Shown here in pieces: positions 1 through 10,788 of a DNA stretch of 64,000 nucleotides. The notes below the pieces were generated by a model that did no database searches, was not told the origin of the DNA, and was given only the letters and a program-made list of their open reading frames with translations. Positions within the stretch are counted from its first letter, which is position 1; the number at the start of each line of letters is the position of its first letter. The position numbers and the translations under genes were made by a program. Location: contig LSRY02000035.1 in the NCBI GenBank assembly GCA_001643675.2, positions 682,001 through 746,000 on the forward strand, read 5' to 3'. This DNA is from Monocercomonoides exilis. Taxonomy: Eukaryota; Preaxostyla; Oxymonadida; Polymastigidae.

Positions 1-3000
1 AGGAGTTGCATGTGCGAAAGGAAGAGCGAGGCGAGCAGAAATGCTGGCTAATCAACCCGCCTCTGTTGCTTTGTAACCCCACACAGCTGGAAAATGTGCT
101 GTTGTTGATGTCGATTGCCGTGGGAGTTTCTTCGTCAACAAGAGAAGAGCGAGAATTCAGTGAGGAAAGTGATTGCTGTTGAGAATGCAAGTGGAAACGA
201 GAACAATCATTTGGAAGCATTCTGTAGCTGCCAGCAGAGAGCACGGCAGGCTGCCCGGTTTCTGAGGAGTAGATGTAGTTGAATATCGTGTTGTCAATCC
301 AAAAGCGCGTCGGAAGGGTTGAGTCGACAAAAAACAAAGAGTTGGACACGCAATTGATGTCACTGAAAGTGCAGTCTGTGATGTGGATGGAAGACGTGCT
401 TTGTTCTATTTCACTTAGCAAATGGCGAGTTTTCCTCGAAGAAGAAGAAGAAGAAGAAGAAAGAAATCGAGATCTACGTGATTCTGTTTCTTCATCATCT
501 TCTTCTTCGAATTTGCTGTGACTATTCATTTTGGTTGCATAACTTTGTGTGATTTCACCTGTCTCTTCCAATTTCGATGGGTTCATTGAGAAAAAGCTGG
601 TTTTATTCGCCACGCAATTTGAGAAATGAGATTTTTCTGCAAACAGATCCGCCCCTCTGCACAAAATGATCGGGTGCTTGTTGGTGGAGATGTTGCTGAT
701 GAGGGTGCTGTTCAGATGCAGGTAGCTGTCCACCGCTGTGATGAACGAAAACTCCCAGTGCCGCTCCAAATCTCCGTCGTAGCTCACTTTTTCGAAGGAG
801 GCAAAGCAGTCTTCGCACAGAATGAGCGTGCTGAGCATCGCCTCTTCAGGGTCGTTCAGTGTGATGTTCAGACTCTCCAGCTGCATCGACACCTTCCCAA
901 TGAGCATTGCCGTATGCGGATTATCCTTTTCTGCCCGGAAGCGCATGAGCGCCTTCTTCGTCAGCTCGCTCGAGACAGAAGAGACAGTAAAGCGCTGCCA
1001 CGAAAACGGTGTGTTGACTACTATCTCATCAATGGCGATGAAAATCGAGCGCTGCTTGTTGAAAAAAGGGAAGATTGACGCCATCTGCAGCGTCTCGCAA
1101 GGCACTTCCGCAGAGCCGCAGCTGATCCAGTTGAGCGCCTTCGGGTGCGAAGAGGAGACATAATAAGGCGAAATCCGGTTTTTCACATATAGCTCCACCA
1201 GGTCAATCATTTTGCCCTCCCCATCCTCGCCGATGAATGCATTCTCCAGTTCCATCGTTGCTGGGCTTTTTGTGTAGATGATCTGGGCAGGCGAGAAGGA
1301 GGTCATGTTGTTCGCAATGAAGTACAGGTTCTTGCCCAAGAAAGCGCTGTTCTCTGTAAACTGCACGTTCTCAAACATCCAGCAGTTCGGTGTCTCTGAT
1401 CTCGATCCGTTCAGAAAGAATATTCCGCCCCGGCCGTTTGCTTCCGAAGCTTTGCAGCGGATGAAGGAGCAGCCCAGCACACGCATTGTGCGGTTCTCCA
1501 GCAGCTGCAGCTTCATCAGCCCTCCATACGAAGCTTTGGATGGTGAGCCGGCGGAAGAGCAGTCGACGAAGGCGGAGTTGTTGAGGAGGACAGCGGCACT
1601 CAGATTTTTGCTGATTTGCTTACCGACGTAGCTGAGAGAGAGGAAAGAGGAGCCAATAGAATGGCTGGCTATGTTCGCGATGGTGCTGTTGGAGATGTTG
1701 ACGGAGCGGAGTCGCTCTTTCTGAGAGAGCAAGAGAAAGAGAGAGAAAGAGAGAGAAAGAGAGAGAAAGAGAGAGAAAGAGAGAGAAAGAGAGAGAAAGA
1801 GAGAGAAAGAGAGAGAAAGAGAGAGAAAGAGAGAAAGAGAGAATAAGAGAGAATAAGAGAATAAGAATAATACATATATTTACATATTTAACAGAGAAAA
1901 GTTATATGATTTTTGAAAGTCATTCATTTGAATTTAAAAAAAAAAAATGAATGAAAAATTTATAAAGTGAAAAAGAAAACATCGAAAACAATCAAAACAA
2001 CAACAATAACAACAATTACAAAACAAAACAAAAAAAAACAAACAAAAAAAAAAATCATGTGAATAATTCAACATGCCTCAATAGCAACAATAAAAAGTGG
2101 GTGGCTTGCCAGATCGATTTCTTCAATCAGAGTTGTATCGATCTGCAAGCTCGAGTCAATCATACTGGCAAACCCTCCTTCGCTTTCTGCTCTGTATATG
2201 CCCCCTGACCGAGACATGCCATTGCTCACACTTCCCTTTGCGTGTGTGTCTGAGCTGAAGGTGATGGTGCAGTTCAACAGATAGAGTGTCGAGTTAACAC
2301 ACAAAAAGTAGTTGATAGTGGAGTTGCACTGCTGCAACAGCGTCATCTTGTCAAACGTGAGTGAGGAGTCTGCCGCCTCAAAGAAGAAGTCACTTCCTTC
2401 GTCCAGCCCGCTCGAACTCAAAACCGTCGTTAGCTTGCTTTCTCCGACCATCCGCATGCTAGTTGAGTACAGAGTAATCATGTCTGTCTCCTCGTTGTAT
2501 GTTCCCGAGTGAAAGAGAATCTTCCAGTAGATGTAGAACGTCGGGAAATCGTCTATGCACTTCTTCAGCGTGCGACACGGGTTCTCCTTCGTCGTCCCGC
2601 AGCCTTCCTCGTCTACACCGATGTTGGCGTCGATGTATCGGCTGCTGTCGCCAAACGGAATGAGCGTGTCGTCAATGACACATGCCTCGTCTGGCTCGAA
2701 GGAAAAGGCATCTTCTGCTTCTGGCTCAGATGATGATGATGAGAGTGATTGATGCCCTGAAAAATGATGGCTCGTGTATTCTGAGTGCAAATGTGGAACT
2801 TGGTCTATTTGAGAAGAAGATTTTTGTGCTCCATTCACACCAAAGCAATTGCTTGAACAGATTGCTGCTCGGTTGTAGGGTGAAGACGAGAAAGAGCTAA
2901 GCAGCAATACTTTTAAGTTGGGATCCATCGAATGAACAACAAGGTCAATTGCGACGTTTTTTGTGTCGCAGGAGTTGTTCACGAAAAGGGCATAATGGAT

Positions 3001-4608
3001 AGAGTAGCATTCCATATCCGCTGGTATTCGCAGAACAAGCGCCCCTTGCCTCACACTTTTACAGTGTTGGCAAAAAAGCTCATTGACGAAAACTTTCTGG
3101 TTGTTCTTTCCGTAAATGACGCAGGCTGATCCTTCATGCATATACGTCTCTGGAAGAAGTGGGTCATTCTGATGAAAGTGCGATCTTCGCATCAAAGTCT
3201 TTGCGGATGAAGAGGACGATGAAAAAGCAGAAGAAGTGGCTGTGGATGAAGATAATGAAGTGGATCGTGAGGTGATCGATTCGTAATTGTGCTGATCGTT
3301 GGAGCTCGCTGAAGATGGAAGCGAAGAATGGTGGTGACGATCAGCAGAGGGGTCGATGATATTGCAGTCCATAAACTGAAGCATGGAGAGCTCAACAGTG
3401 CCCGAAGCGATATCATTGCTCAGTATAAGATACAGCCCTGCAGCCGATGTGTGCGAGGATCCGTAGCTGAATGCACATGTGATAAGATTTAGATTCATGA
3501 TGAATCCTCCACAGCAGATGCAACCGCCAATTCCATTTGCCAAGCCAGACACAAAAGCTGTTGTATTGATACGCAAAGAAGAAAGTTCGATTGCATAAAT
3601 ACATCCACCATCTCCGGTAGCAGAGCATGATTGAAATATACATTCCCGTAATACAAGATTGTGTTGTGGAGAAGAAAACATACAGATAGCACCACCACAG
3701 GGGGACTTTGTGGCGTCTGTTGCGGAGCAATGATCGAAGAAATCAGAAAAAAATGAGAATGAATGATCAAGGCACTGCTGTTGGCTGTACACATTGTGTA
3801 GATAAACAGGGGAGGAGCATCTCAAAAAGGTATTATTAACAGATGTTAATATTCTCGATGAATCACCTCTTATAATCCCATTAGAAAGGCAATATGTTGA
3901 GTCCATAAATAAAGAACATGAAACACTTGATGTTTTCGAACGACAAACATCTCCTGGATCAACACCAGAATTACGCATGTGCGAGATATTGCGAAATGAG
4001 CAAAAATAAAAAGATTCGTCTCCAATATCACTGGATACGAGAAATGATCCAAATGAAGAAACTGAAAATGAAGAAAATGTTGAATGAGAAGTGATAAGAC
4101 ACGAGAACTCTGAACTCTGGGAGGTTAGTGAGAAGTTTGTGTGTTGTGGTGAAATGAAACTTTGAGAAATGTTTCTGAAGATTAAAGATCCAGATGATAA
4201 AAACATGGGGTATTCCCCCGAAATATAAAGAAAAAATAAGATATCAGATAAATTAAGTTTTGAATAATCATCAATAATGAATTGAGGTTTGATGAAAGAT
4301 GAAAGCACTGCAGAGGATTGCAATAAAACTGTTGAATTATGAAAATGAAACTCACAAGATTCGTCAAGAATAGAGCTATAATCACAGAAGGAATCGCGAA
4401 AACATAAATATAATTTCTTATTGAAATAACTTAAAGACGAATAGCTTTCTTTGTAAGCTGCTAATGAATTAAATTGGTTATCAATCATATTTTGCTTATC
4501 AACATTGATAATGCAATTAATTTGCGGCTCTTTATTTGTTGTGCTAGTTAAAATACTTATAGAAAGTATGCATAATACGAAATAACATTGTATAACGAAT
4601 AAATACAT
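1..4608 (-). CDS. Beta-helix repeat surface protein, 3' end outside window
   Basis: Two exons on the minus strand: 4608-2089 (840 codons) and 1720-1, which stays open to the window edge. The start is the ATG at 4606-4608; an upstream in-frame GTG at 4644 was not used. It opens a hydrophobic signal peptide (MYLFVIQCYFVLCILS). The body consists of right-handed beta-helix repeats of the polymorphic-outer-membrane-protein kind: short strands such as NSTFSSC, FENVQFTENSA and GGIF, rich in Asn, Ser and Cys. Two copies of a CG-x5-PC-x-[TS] signature occur (CGTTKENPCRT near 2565-2600; CGSAEVPCET near 1095-1125). It is a paralogue of the 11950-21075 gene, which suggests a secreted or membrane-anchored surface protein, but no membrane segment is seen before the edge. 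I extended the second exon by reading the frame codon by codon without meeting a stop. Ligand and role are unknown. Confidence 0.77.
1721..2088 (-). other. Intron with expanded pyrimidine tract
   Basis: This is the inferred 368-base intron of the left-edge beta-helix gene. The donor is GTTGCT directly after codon 840 and the acceptor is TTGCTCTCTCAG, both phase 0. Splicing joins HPLFI to KERLRSVNIS, which carries the beta-helix repeat across the gap. Without splicing, the upstream frame meets TGA at 2068. The acceptor side is a long CT-rich minisatellite that would act as the polypyrimidine tract. Confidence 0.7.
1731..1860. repeat. 10-base GAGAGAAAGA minisatellite
   Basis: About ten tandem copies of a 10-base unit GAGAGAAAGA (plus strand), decaying into GAGAATAAGA units towards 1860. 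Because the unit is 10 bases long, all three frames are read through it, giving spurious Ser/Leu/Phe ORFs on the minus strand and Arg/Glu/Lys ORFs on the plus strand. It lies inside the intron of the left-edge gene. Confidence 0.95.
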
Positions 4609-5145
4609 AAAATTGATTAACTCTTCATGAATAAAACTAACCACAATATTTTTTTTGTTTAATCAGTGAGATCTTTCTCCTTTTTTTTAATACTTTTCCT
4701 TCATTTAAAAGATCTAAAATGCTTCAATGAGCCAAATTTCATAACTTCCTTCATCGTTCTGAGTTTGCTCCATCATTTATTTTGTTTTGATCAAAAAGCA
4801 TGGTTAAAAGATTTCATCATGATGATTCAAAAAATGTTCAAGTCTGAAATATTTGAAACTTTCAGGGAAAAAATTCCTCGAACTTTCAGGTGCATTTAAA
4901 AGGATTTTTTATTATTTCAATTGAATGTTGTCCGAAATTGTTTCAACCTTCACTTGAATTTATCATTTTCAATTTTCTTCAAATGCACTCTTTGCCCCCG
5001 AAGATTGTTTTTGAAAAAACACGTAAAAGATTATATTTGTTGGGAAAATAGCTTCGATATTTATCTGAAGTTCTTTCATTTCGATTGTAAATAATGAAAA
5101 AATCTTTTCAATGTGAGATAAAATCAAAAATTTGTTCTAAATATA
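4609..5145. other. Intergenic, nothing recognised
   Basis: AT-rich sequence upstream of the left-edge surface protein gene, which should contain its promoter. I see no conserved box and no credible coding region. Confidence 0.6.
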
Positions 5146-6155
5146 GGGCTATAATTTTATCTTGACCTTTTTTCTTTATCTAGACCTTTTTCTTTTTTGC
5201 AATGCTTTTAGCTTTACACAAGCCTGCGATAAATAAAAAATAACCAGAAATGTTTGAAATGATTTAATTTCCTTATTCTATATTTTTTTTTCAATATTTC
5301 TTGTTTCACAAAAAGATCGAGGATAATGAAATTTTTCTGTTTTGATCATTGACTTGCTGCTTTTTCAGCGAATATTTTTTATCGGAAGTTTTAAGCTTTC
5401 ATATCATAATACATCGTTTATTTTTTATATGATTTAGTTGTTTTTAACTTTCTCAACTTGTTTTTTTTACACTTTTTCTCATTTCACACATATTTTTAAA
5501 AAACACGATTTTAAGGACACATATGAATTTGTTTTGAAATTTATTGAAATGATAAATAAACATTATTAAAATAAAACGATTCTTGCATGTCAAAACGATA
5601 ATTTGTTTGTGAGTGTTTGGTAATTTGAAACATAAAAAAATCATATATACTTGCTTTTCAGTTAAAATTCTTGTTCAATTCTTTTTCTTTTCAGAATTAA
5701 ATTAAAATATACAATAAATAACACCTTGTTTTTATTTTTTATGTGCTTAAAAATTTACACAAATTCATATTTGTTCCAAAAATCGTGTTTTAAGCAAAAA
5801 CAGTGAAATGAGAAAAAAAGGTTAAAAATTTTATTGAAAAATTCAAAAACAAGTTAAAATGATAATATAGGAATGTGGAATGCTGATGTTGTGGCTTTAA
5901 ACGTTCGGTTTGAAATAAACGCTTCACGGCCAGCATGTCTTTGATCTGGGTCCTAAAATAATAATAATTTTTAATATTTTTTTGAACATTAAAATTTCAA
6001 AAATTTTTTCAACAGAATTCTGAAAAACAAAAATATCAAGAAGTCTATTTATTTTGTTTTTGTTTTAAGCCTTTTAACAAATCAAAAAAGCAAAAATAAG
6101 TTTCAAAAAAACAGGGTTGAGATAAAATTTTGAGGTCAAGATAAAATATGCACCC
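5146..6155. mobile_element. 1010-base TA-flanked element, copy 1
   Basis: The stretch from GGGCTATAATTTT to ATATGCACCC is repeated over the same 1010-base length at 21750-22759, in the same orientation. The ends are imperfect inverted repeats that share TTTTATCTTGACCT. Both copies are bordered by TA on each side while the DNA beyond differs, as expected for a TA-duplicating (Tc1/mariner-type) non-autonomous element. There is no transposase. It contains a small exon-like segment on the minus strand (5854-5952). Rows compared by eye showed no differences between the copies, so transposition looks recent. Confidence 0.88.
5854..5952 (-). other. Exon-like segment inside the mobile element
   Basis: On the minus strand a clear acceptor (TTATTTTAG) is followed by 32 codons beginning DPDQRHAGREAF and ending HIPILSF, then TAA, then an AATAAA about 20 bases downstream. 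The segment is visibly richer in G and C than the rest of the element. It looks like the last exon and polyadenylation site of a host gene picked up by the element. I do not recognise the protein. The same segment is at 22458-22556 in copy 2. Confidence 0.5.
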
Positions 6156-6409
6156 TAATATTGCTGGCAAAGTTCCTATTGTTTCATTAATTCGAAAATG
6201 ATATATTTGAAAATTTTCGTGAATGATCAATACGTAGCATGAACGCAAAAGAAAGAGGGAAAAAAGATGTGAAATAAAAAAGAATTTGATATTGAATATA
6301 AATCAGTCCAAAAATATACAATTAATTTTGGAAATATAACTAAAATACAATTTAATGACAATAAATTAAAATTCTCAATAATTCAGACTGAATAGCAGCT
6401 ACCTGCAAT

Positions 6410-7148
6410 TCAAGTTGATTTACAATTGCTCTTGGGAATACTGTCTTTTGAATAAACTAAAACTTTTTCATCGTCAGATTTCTTGATAGGCTTCCAATCA
6501 AGAAATGGGAAGAGGATGGAAATAAACCGTGCTCCTTTTTCCAATTGTTTTCTTAAAAAGGATTCGAGTAAATGCATCTTATCCTTTAAAAGATACACAA
6601 TAAAAAGTGTAGATTCCTCTACCAAAGCCTGCTGCTTTTCGTCCAATTCAAAAAAATTTCCTTCCACGATAATTAATTTATCCGAATTTCTTTCTTTATC
6701 CCCCGATAGAAGTTCTTTAGCTCTTTTGACTTTTTCTTTTGCGAGAGTTGCAAGATCTGAATCGATTTCGATTCCAATCGATTGTTGGACTCCATATTCG
6801 CAGAAAGATACGATTGCAAATCTTCCATCACCACATCCAATATCACAAATTTTATCCTGTTAAAAAAATTGCTTTCACTTTCAAGATATTATTTTCAAAA
6901 TTCATTTTTAACATACTTTTGAACATATCTCAGCTATTTGAAGAGCACTCCGAACAAGTTCCAAAGATGCAAATTGAATTGGCGCCATTACATTTGATTC
7001 GTCATCATCGAGAAATGGAAATAATTGTTCAAAGCCTAGTTCAGCAAAAAGAATTAAAAATTATAAAAAATTTTCAGTAGAAATGCAATGCAAGACCTTC
7101 ATCGCAAGCTTCTCCAAATCCAATTGAAGAAACATCTATTCTTTTCAT
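6410..7148 (-). CDS. SAM-dependent methyltransferase, FAM173/ATPSCKMT-like
   Basis: Three exons: 7148-7097, 7035-6917 and 6856-6410, giving 205 residues and a TGA stop. The introns are 61 and 60 bases (donors GTCTTG and GTATGT; acceptors ACTAG and AACAG), and the phases agree. Motif I of class I methyltransferases is clear (DIGCGDGRF, about residue 61), followed by the acidic end of strand beta2 (GIEID), which binds S-adenosylmethionine. The second half has a helix ending LRKQLEKGARFIS and then FPFLDWKP, which matches the FAM173 family, where human ATPSCKMT methylates a lysine of ATP synthase subunit c. The N-terminal stretch FPFLDDDESNVMAP also fits that family. The substrate here is not shown; an organism with reduced mitochondria might use another target. 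No N-terminal membrane segment is visible, unlike the human enzyme. Confidence 0.86.
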
Positions 7149-7428
7149 TTTTGTGATTTTTAAATGTTGATTAAAACTTAAAAACGAGAAAAAAACAATT
7201 TACAAAATAAAAATATTTTGATCATTTTTTATATTATGACTTTATTTTGAGAAATAATAATTAAAAATATGTTTGAATATTAATCAAAAACCAAAAAATT
7301 TCTCAAAAAAATCTATTGAATTGTGATAAAAAATACTGCATATTTTTTTTTTTAAAAAAAATATTTTGCAACTTGGAGTTATTCCATTGTGAAATGTTTT
7401 GTGAAATGTTTACGTTTTTAAAAATGAC

Positions 7429-10400
7429 TCAGAAATGATGTACTCTGAATGTCCAAATTCCATCATCCGGCAAATATTCCACGAACTCTGCTCCCATTGA
7501 GATCGTTCTCTGCTTGATTTTCAGTGAATAGCGTGCAATCCTCTTTTCGTCTGTGGTTGGCCTTTTTGTCTCCTTGTCCAAGATGAAAATATCAAACAAC
7601 GTTATTTCAGCAGGCTGGTTCAGTCCACACCCTGGTTTTGGTCTCTTTGGCTTCGCATTAGTTGCCTTCTCATCTGAATTCTCTTTCATTTCTTTTCCTT
7701 TTTCTCTCCTCTTTTCTTCCTTTCCTTCCTCATTTCCTTCTTCCTCGCATTCGCTGCTGTCATCCTCATAATCTGGATACAGCTCCACTTCTTTCTCTCG
7801 AAATGCCACGATTTCATTCAGCACAATCCCTCCTCTCAAATCAACCGGCTTCAGAAACGTGATCATCCCGTAGTGCGGGCGCCATATGCGGAAATGCCTC
7901 ACTGCTGCCAACTCTTCCTCTGAATAGCTCGCAAGTCTCTCAATTGAAGGCGAGCAGCTGTAGCTTTTGTCTGTGATTATTGGCGGGTTCTGGGAAGGCT
8001 CTGCGCTTTTGCCTGGTTTGCTGATTGAATGAGATCGGTGGAGGGATTTGTGTCTGTCTGCATTGATATCAGCATTGATGCCAGCATCTGCATCAACAGA
8101 ATGATGATGTGTGTGGTGGATGTGACGCCGGCTGGCGCTGCTGCTTCGACCGCTTCTGCTCTGCCGATGTTCAGACACACTCCTCTCAGAAACATACTCT
8201 GCTGCCCTTTGTTCGTCTTCTCTTCTCCTTTCTTCTTCTTCTTCTTCTCTTCCTCTTTCTTCTAACTGATATGCTGCTGTTGATTTCTCATTTAACATTG
8301 CTGAATCATCATTATCATTATCATATTCATCAGCAGCAGAAGCAACAGAAGTAAACTGCCGTTCTGACAAGCTTCCCCTCTCATTCTTTTGCAATTTCCC
8401 TACAGGCGATGATACAGCCGGTGCAAATGACACTTCTAAATATGTCTCCATCGGCTGTTGTTGTTGTTGCTGCTGCTCTTGCTTTCCATCGCGTTGTTTG
8501 CGTGCTCTGCCTCCAAACAGCTCCTTCACGTCTGTCACAGGTGGAGCCAGTAGATTGGCTGTGTTGAACACCAACTGGTTTTCCTCTGAGTCTGCCTCGC
8601 TGAGCTGTTGCAGCACCCCTTTCCCTTCTCCAGACAAAGAAGAAGAAGAAGAAGCAGAAGAAGCAGAAGATGATGAAGGAAGTGATGTGAGCTCAGAGTA
8701 GTCTGAAACGCGTGCTACCAGAATCTCCTTCGACATGCACACAACTGGATCAGCTTTCTCGCTCTGTGCAGATGGCTTGTCTGCTTTGGCAAAGGAGGAG
8801 ACGGACGGCGCAGTGAATTCGTACTTGTCTTCTTTGAGGGAAATGATGCGCTCTGCTTTGGACTGGCTGTATTCGAGTGTCAGTGTGCGTGTCTGTATCT
8901 GGTGGAGCGCAGATATTTTGTGGAGAAGAATGTTTCCTCCCACACGCACTGAAGAAGAAGAAGAAGCAGATGATGCAACTGTTGAAGCTGCTGAAGGCTT
9001 ATTTCCATTAAGACCTCCCTGTTGTGTAGATGCTGCTGCTTCAGCCTTCTTTTTCGTTGATTCCAGCACTGCCTGCGCTGAATTCAGACTGTCAACTGGC
9101 TTACCATCATAGCCGATAACCACAAATGGCGCATCTCCAGAGAGCGTAAGAGAGAACCGGGAGTCGTACAGCAGATTCGATCCGAACGGATGTGGCGCAG
9201 GAGGAGGCGGCTCGTGCTGGAAGGGAATGTAGACAGGAGCAGCAGCAGTGCCCTGAGGCAAGAAGGGGTTGGGTGCAGCGTTATTGGTGAACGGGTTCGT
9301 GGTCGTTCCCGCGGGTGCGAATGGATTTGCAGGCTTGGCGGCACCAGCAGCGAAGGGATTGTTTGTGGCGAAGGGGTTAGCAGCAGCTGTTCCCTGTGGA
9401 GCGAACGGGTTTGTGGAAGCAGGCGCTGCAAACGGGTTGTTGGCAGCTGGAGTGGCAAATGGATTGGCGGTATTTGTCGCTCCTGCGGCAAAAGGATTGG
9501 CAGCAGCTGTTCCTTGTGGTGCAAAGGGATTGTTGGCAGCAGGCGCAGCAAACGGATTGTTAGCTGCAGGCGCTCCAAATGGGTTTGTTGCAGCAGTAGC
9601 AGCAGGGGCTCCGAAGGGGTTGGTGGCAGCACCAGCAGCAAACGGGTTGGCTGAAGCAGGAGCTCCGAACGGATTGGCTGTGTTTGTCGCGCCTGCTGCA
9701 AATGGGTTTGTGGAAGCTGGTGCTCCAAACGGGTTAGCTGCTGCTGCACGCGCACCGAACGGGTTGGTTGCTGTTGTGGCAGCAGGAGCACCAAAAGGAT
9801 TGGCAGCAGGAGTGGCGAATGGATTGGCTGCTGGTGTTGTTCCAAAAGGATTGGTAGCCGCCGCAGCAGGAGCGCCAAATGGATTGGCTGTCCCAGCAGC
9901 TGGCGCTCCAAAAGGATTGGCAGCTGGAGCCGCTGTGTTTCCAAACGGGTTTGCTGCTCCTGCTGCTGCCGGTGCACCAAACGGACTTGCAGCTGTGGCA
10001 CCTTTCACAACACTGAATGAAACATTCAATTTATCAGCTGGAATCTGATTAGCTGCTTGAATGCCCTGTCCAGCAATTACACGTCCCAAGAAATAATCTT
10101 CCAACCGTAGCTCCTCGATGGATTTGTGGACATATTGCGGCTGATGATTGACAGCACAGAATACAAGCATATTGCCAGCCTTTTGAGGATCCTGAACAGT
10201 TTTTGGTTGACCAATTCCAAGAGTTGTTCCATGAGGAAGAATTTGTTGCTGAGGAGGAGTTGTTGCTCCAGGAATTTGTGTTAGCCCATTTGTCGTACCA
10301 AAAATTCCAGTTGCACCTGTTGAAGGTATTCCAAATGGATTAGTTGTCGCAGCAGGAGCACCAAATGGATTTGTCGTTGCTGCAGGAGTACCAAATGGGT

Positions 10401-10788
10401 TAGCCGCGGGTTGAGCTCCAAACATATTAGCAGCTGGCACCATTCCGAATGGATTTGCTGCTGGAGCTCCAAACGGATTTGCAGCTGGAGCTGTTGCACC
10501 AAATGGATTTGTCGTGGCAGCAGGAGCGCCAAATGGACTAGAAGCAGGTGTATTTCCAAATGGACTGGCTGCAGGTGCCCCAAATGGGCTAGCCGCAGGT
10601 GTTGCGCCAAATGGATTGACAGCTGGTTGAGCTCCAAAAGGGTTTGCAGCTGGTTGAGCTCCAAATGGATTAGCAGCGGGTGTTGCTGTACCAAATGGGT
10701 TTGGCGCTGCAGATGATCCAAAGGGGTTAGCCGCTGGTGCTGTACTAAATGGATTTGGCGCTGGCGTTGTTGAAAATGGATTTATCAT
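7429..10788 (-). CDS. NUP98: Nup98-type FG nucleoporin with autopeptidase-fold C terminus
   Basis: Intronless, 1119 residues, ATG at 10786-10788, TGA stop. In order: residues 1-170 are dense NPFG/SPFG repeats; residues about 195-240 hold a GLEBS motif (KSIEELRLEDY at about 222), which in known Nup98 binds Gle2/Rae1; residues about 265-560 are more NPFG and NPFA repeats; then a Ser/Gln/acidic linker; residues about 940-1119 are the Nup98 C-terminal domain (IWRPHYG, PVDLRGG, EIVAFREKEVELYPD, GLNQPAEITL, IWTFRV). A charged insert of about 45 residues splits that domain. The protein should line the pore channel, form the FG barrier and dock through its C-terminal domain. The last residues are VHHF followed by the stop, so the protein ends at the Phe after which Nup98 precursors normally cleave (HF/S). 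FG type is NPFG rather than GLFG. Confidence 0.96.
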   Translation of the reverse strand: MINPFSTTPAPNPFSTAPAANPFGSSAAPNPFGTATPAANPFGAQPAANPFGAQPAVNPFGATPAASPFGAPAASPFGNTPASSPFGAPAATTNPFGATAPAANPFGAPAANPFGMVPAANMFGAQPAANPFGTPAATTNPFGAPAATTNPFGIPSTGATGIFGTTNGLTQIPGATTPPQQQILPHGTTLGIGQPKTVQDPQKAGNMLVFCAVNHQPQYVHKSIEELRLEDYFLGRVIAGQGIQAANQIPADKLNVSFSVVKGATAASPFGAPAAAGAANPFGNTAAPAANPFGAPAAGTANPFGAPAAAATNPFGTTPAANPFATPAANPFGAPAATTATNPFGARAAAANPFGAPASTNPFAAGATNTANPFGAPASANPFAAGAATNPFGAPAATAATNPFGAPAANNPFAAPAANNPFAPQGTAAANPFAAGATNTANPFATPAANNPFAAPASTNPFAPQGTAAANPFATNNPFAAGAAKPANPFAPAGTTTNPFTNNAAPNPFLPQGTAAAPVYIPFQHEPPPPAPHPFGSNLLYDSRFSLTLSGDAPFVVIGYDGKPVDSLNSAQAVLESTKKKAEAAASTQQGGLNGNKPSAASTVASSASSSSSVRVGGNILLHKISALHQIQTRTLTLEYSQSKAERIISLKEDKYEFTAPSVSSFAKADKPSAQSEKADPVVCMSKEILVARVSDYSELTSLPSSSSASSASSSSSLSGEGKGVLQQLSEADSEENQLVFNTANLLAPPVTDVKELFGGRARKQRDGKQEQQQQQQQPMETYLEVSFAPAVSSPVGKLQKNERGSLSERQFTSVASAADEYDNDNDDSAMLNEKSTAAYQLEERGREEEEEERRREDEQRAAEYVSERSVSEHRQSRSGRSSSASRRHIHHTHHHSVDADAGINADINADRHKSLHRSHSISKPGKSAEPSQNPPIITDKSYSCSPSIERLASYSEEELAAVRHFRIWRPHYGMITFLKPVDLRGGIVLNEIVAFREKEVELYPDYEDDSSECEEEGNEEGKEEKRREKGKEMKENSDEKATNAKPKRPKPGCGLNQPAEITLFDIFILDKETKRPTTDEKRIARYSLKIKQRTISMGAEFVEYLPDDGIWTFRVHHF

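Noticed and set aside
1731-1860. Possible CRISPR-like array
   Set aside because: There are no spacers; it is a simple tandem minisatellite in eukaryotic DNA.
1669-1875. Ser/Leu/Phe-rich ORF on the minus strand and Arg/Glu-rich ORF on the plus strand
   Set aside because: Both are translations of the 10-base minisatellite inside the inferred intron.
4609-4644. Start of the left-edge gene at the upstream GTG
   Set aside because: Nuclear genes use ATG; the ATG at 4606-4608 gives a better signal peptide. The TTG starts at 40041 and 45438 were rejected for the same reason.
5453-5644. 63-residue ORF present identically at 22057-22248
   Set aside because: The match only reflects the duplicated mobile element; composition is random AT-rich translation with no recognisable motif.
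9190-10048. Long plus-strand ORFs opposite the nucleoporin repeats
   Set aside because: They are antisense shadows of the NPFG repeat coding sequence.
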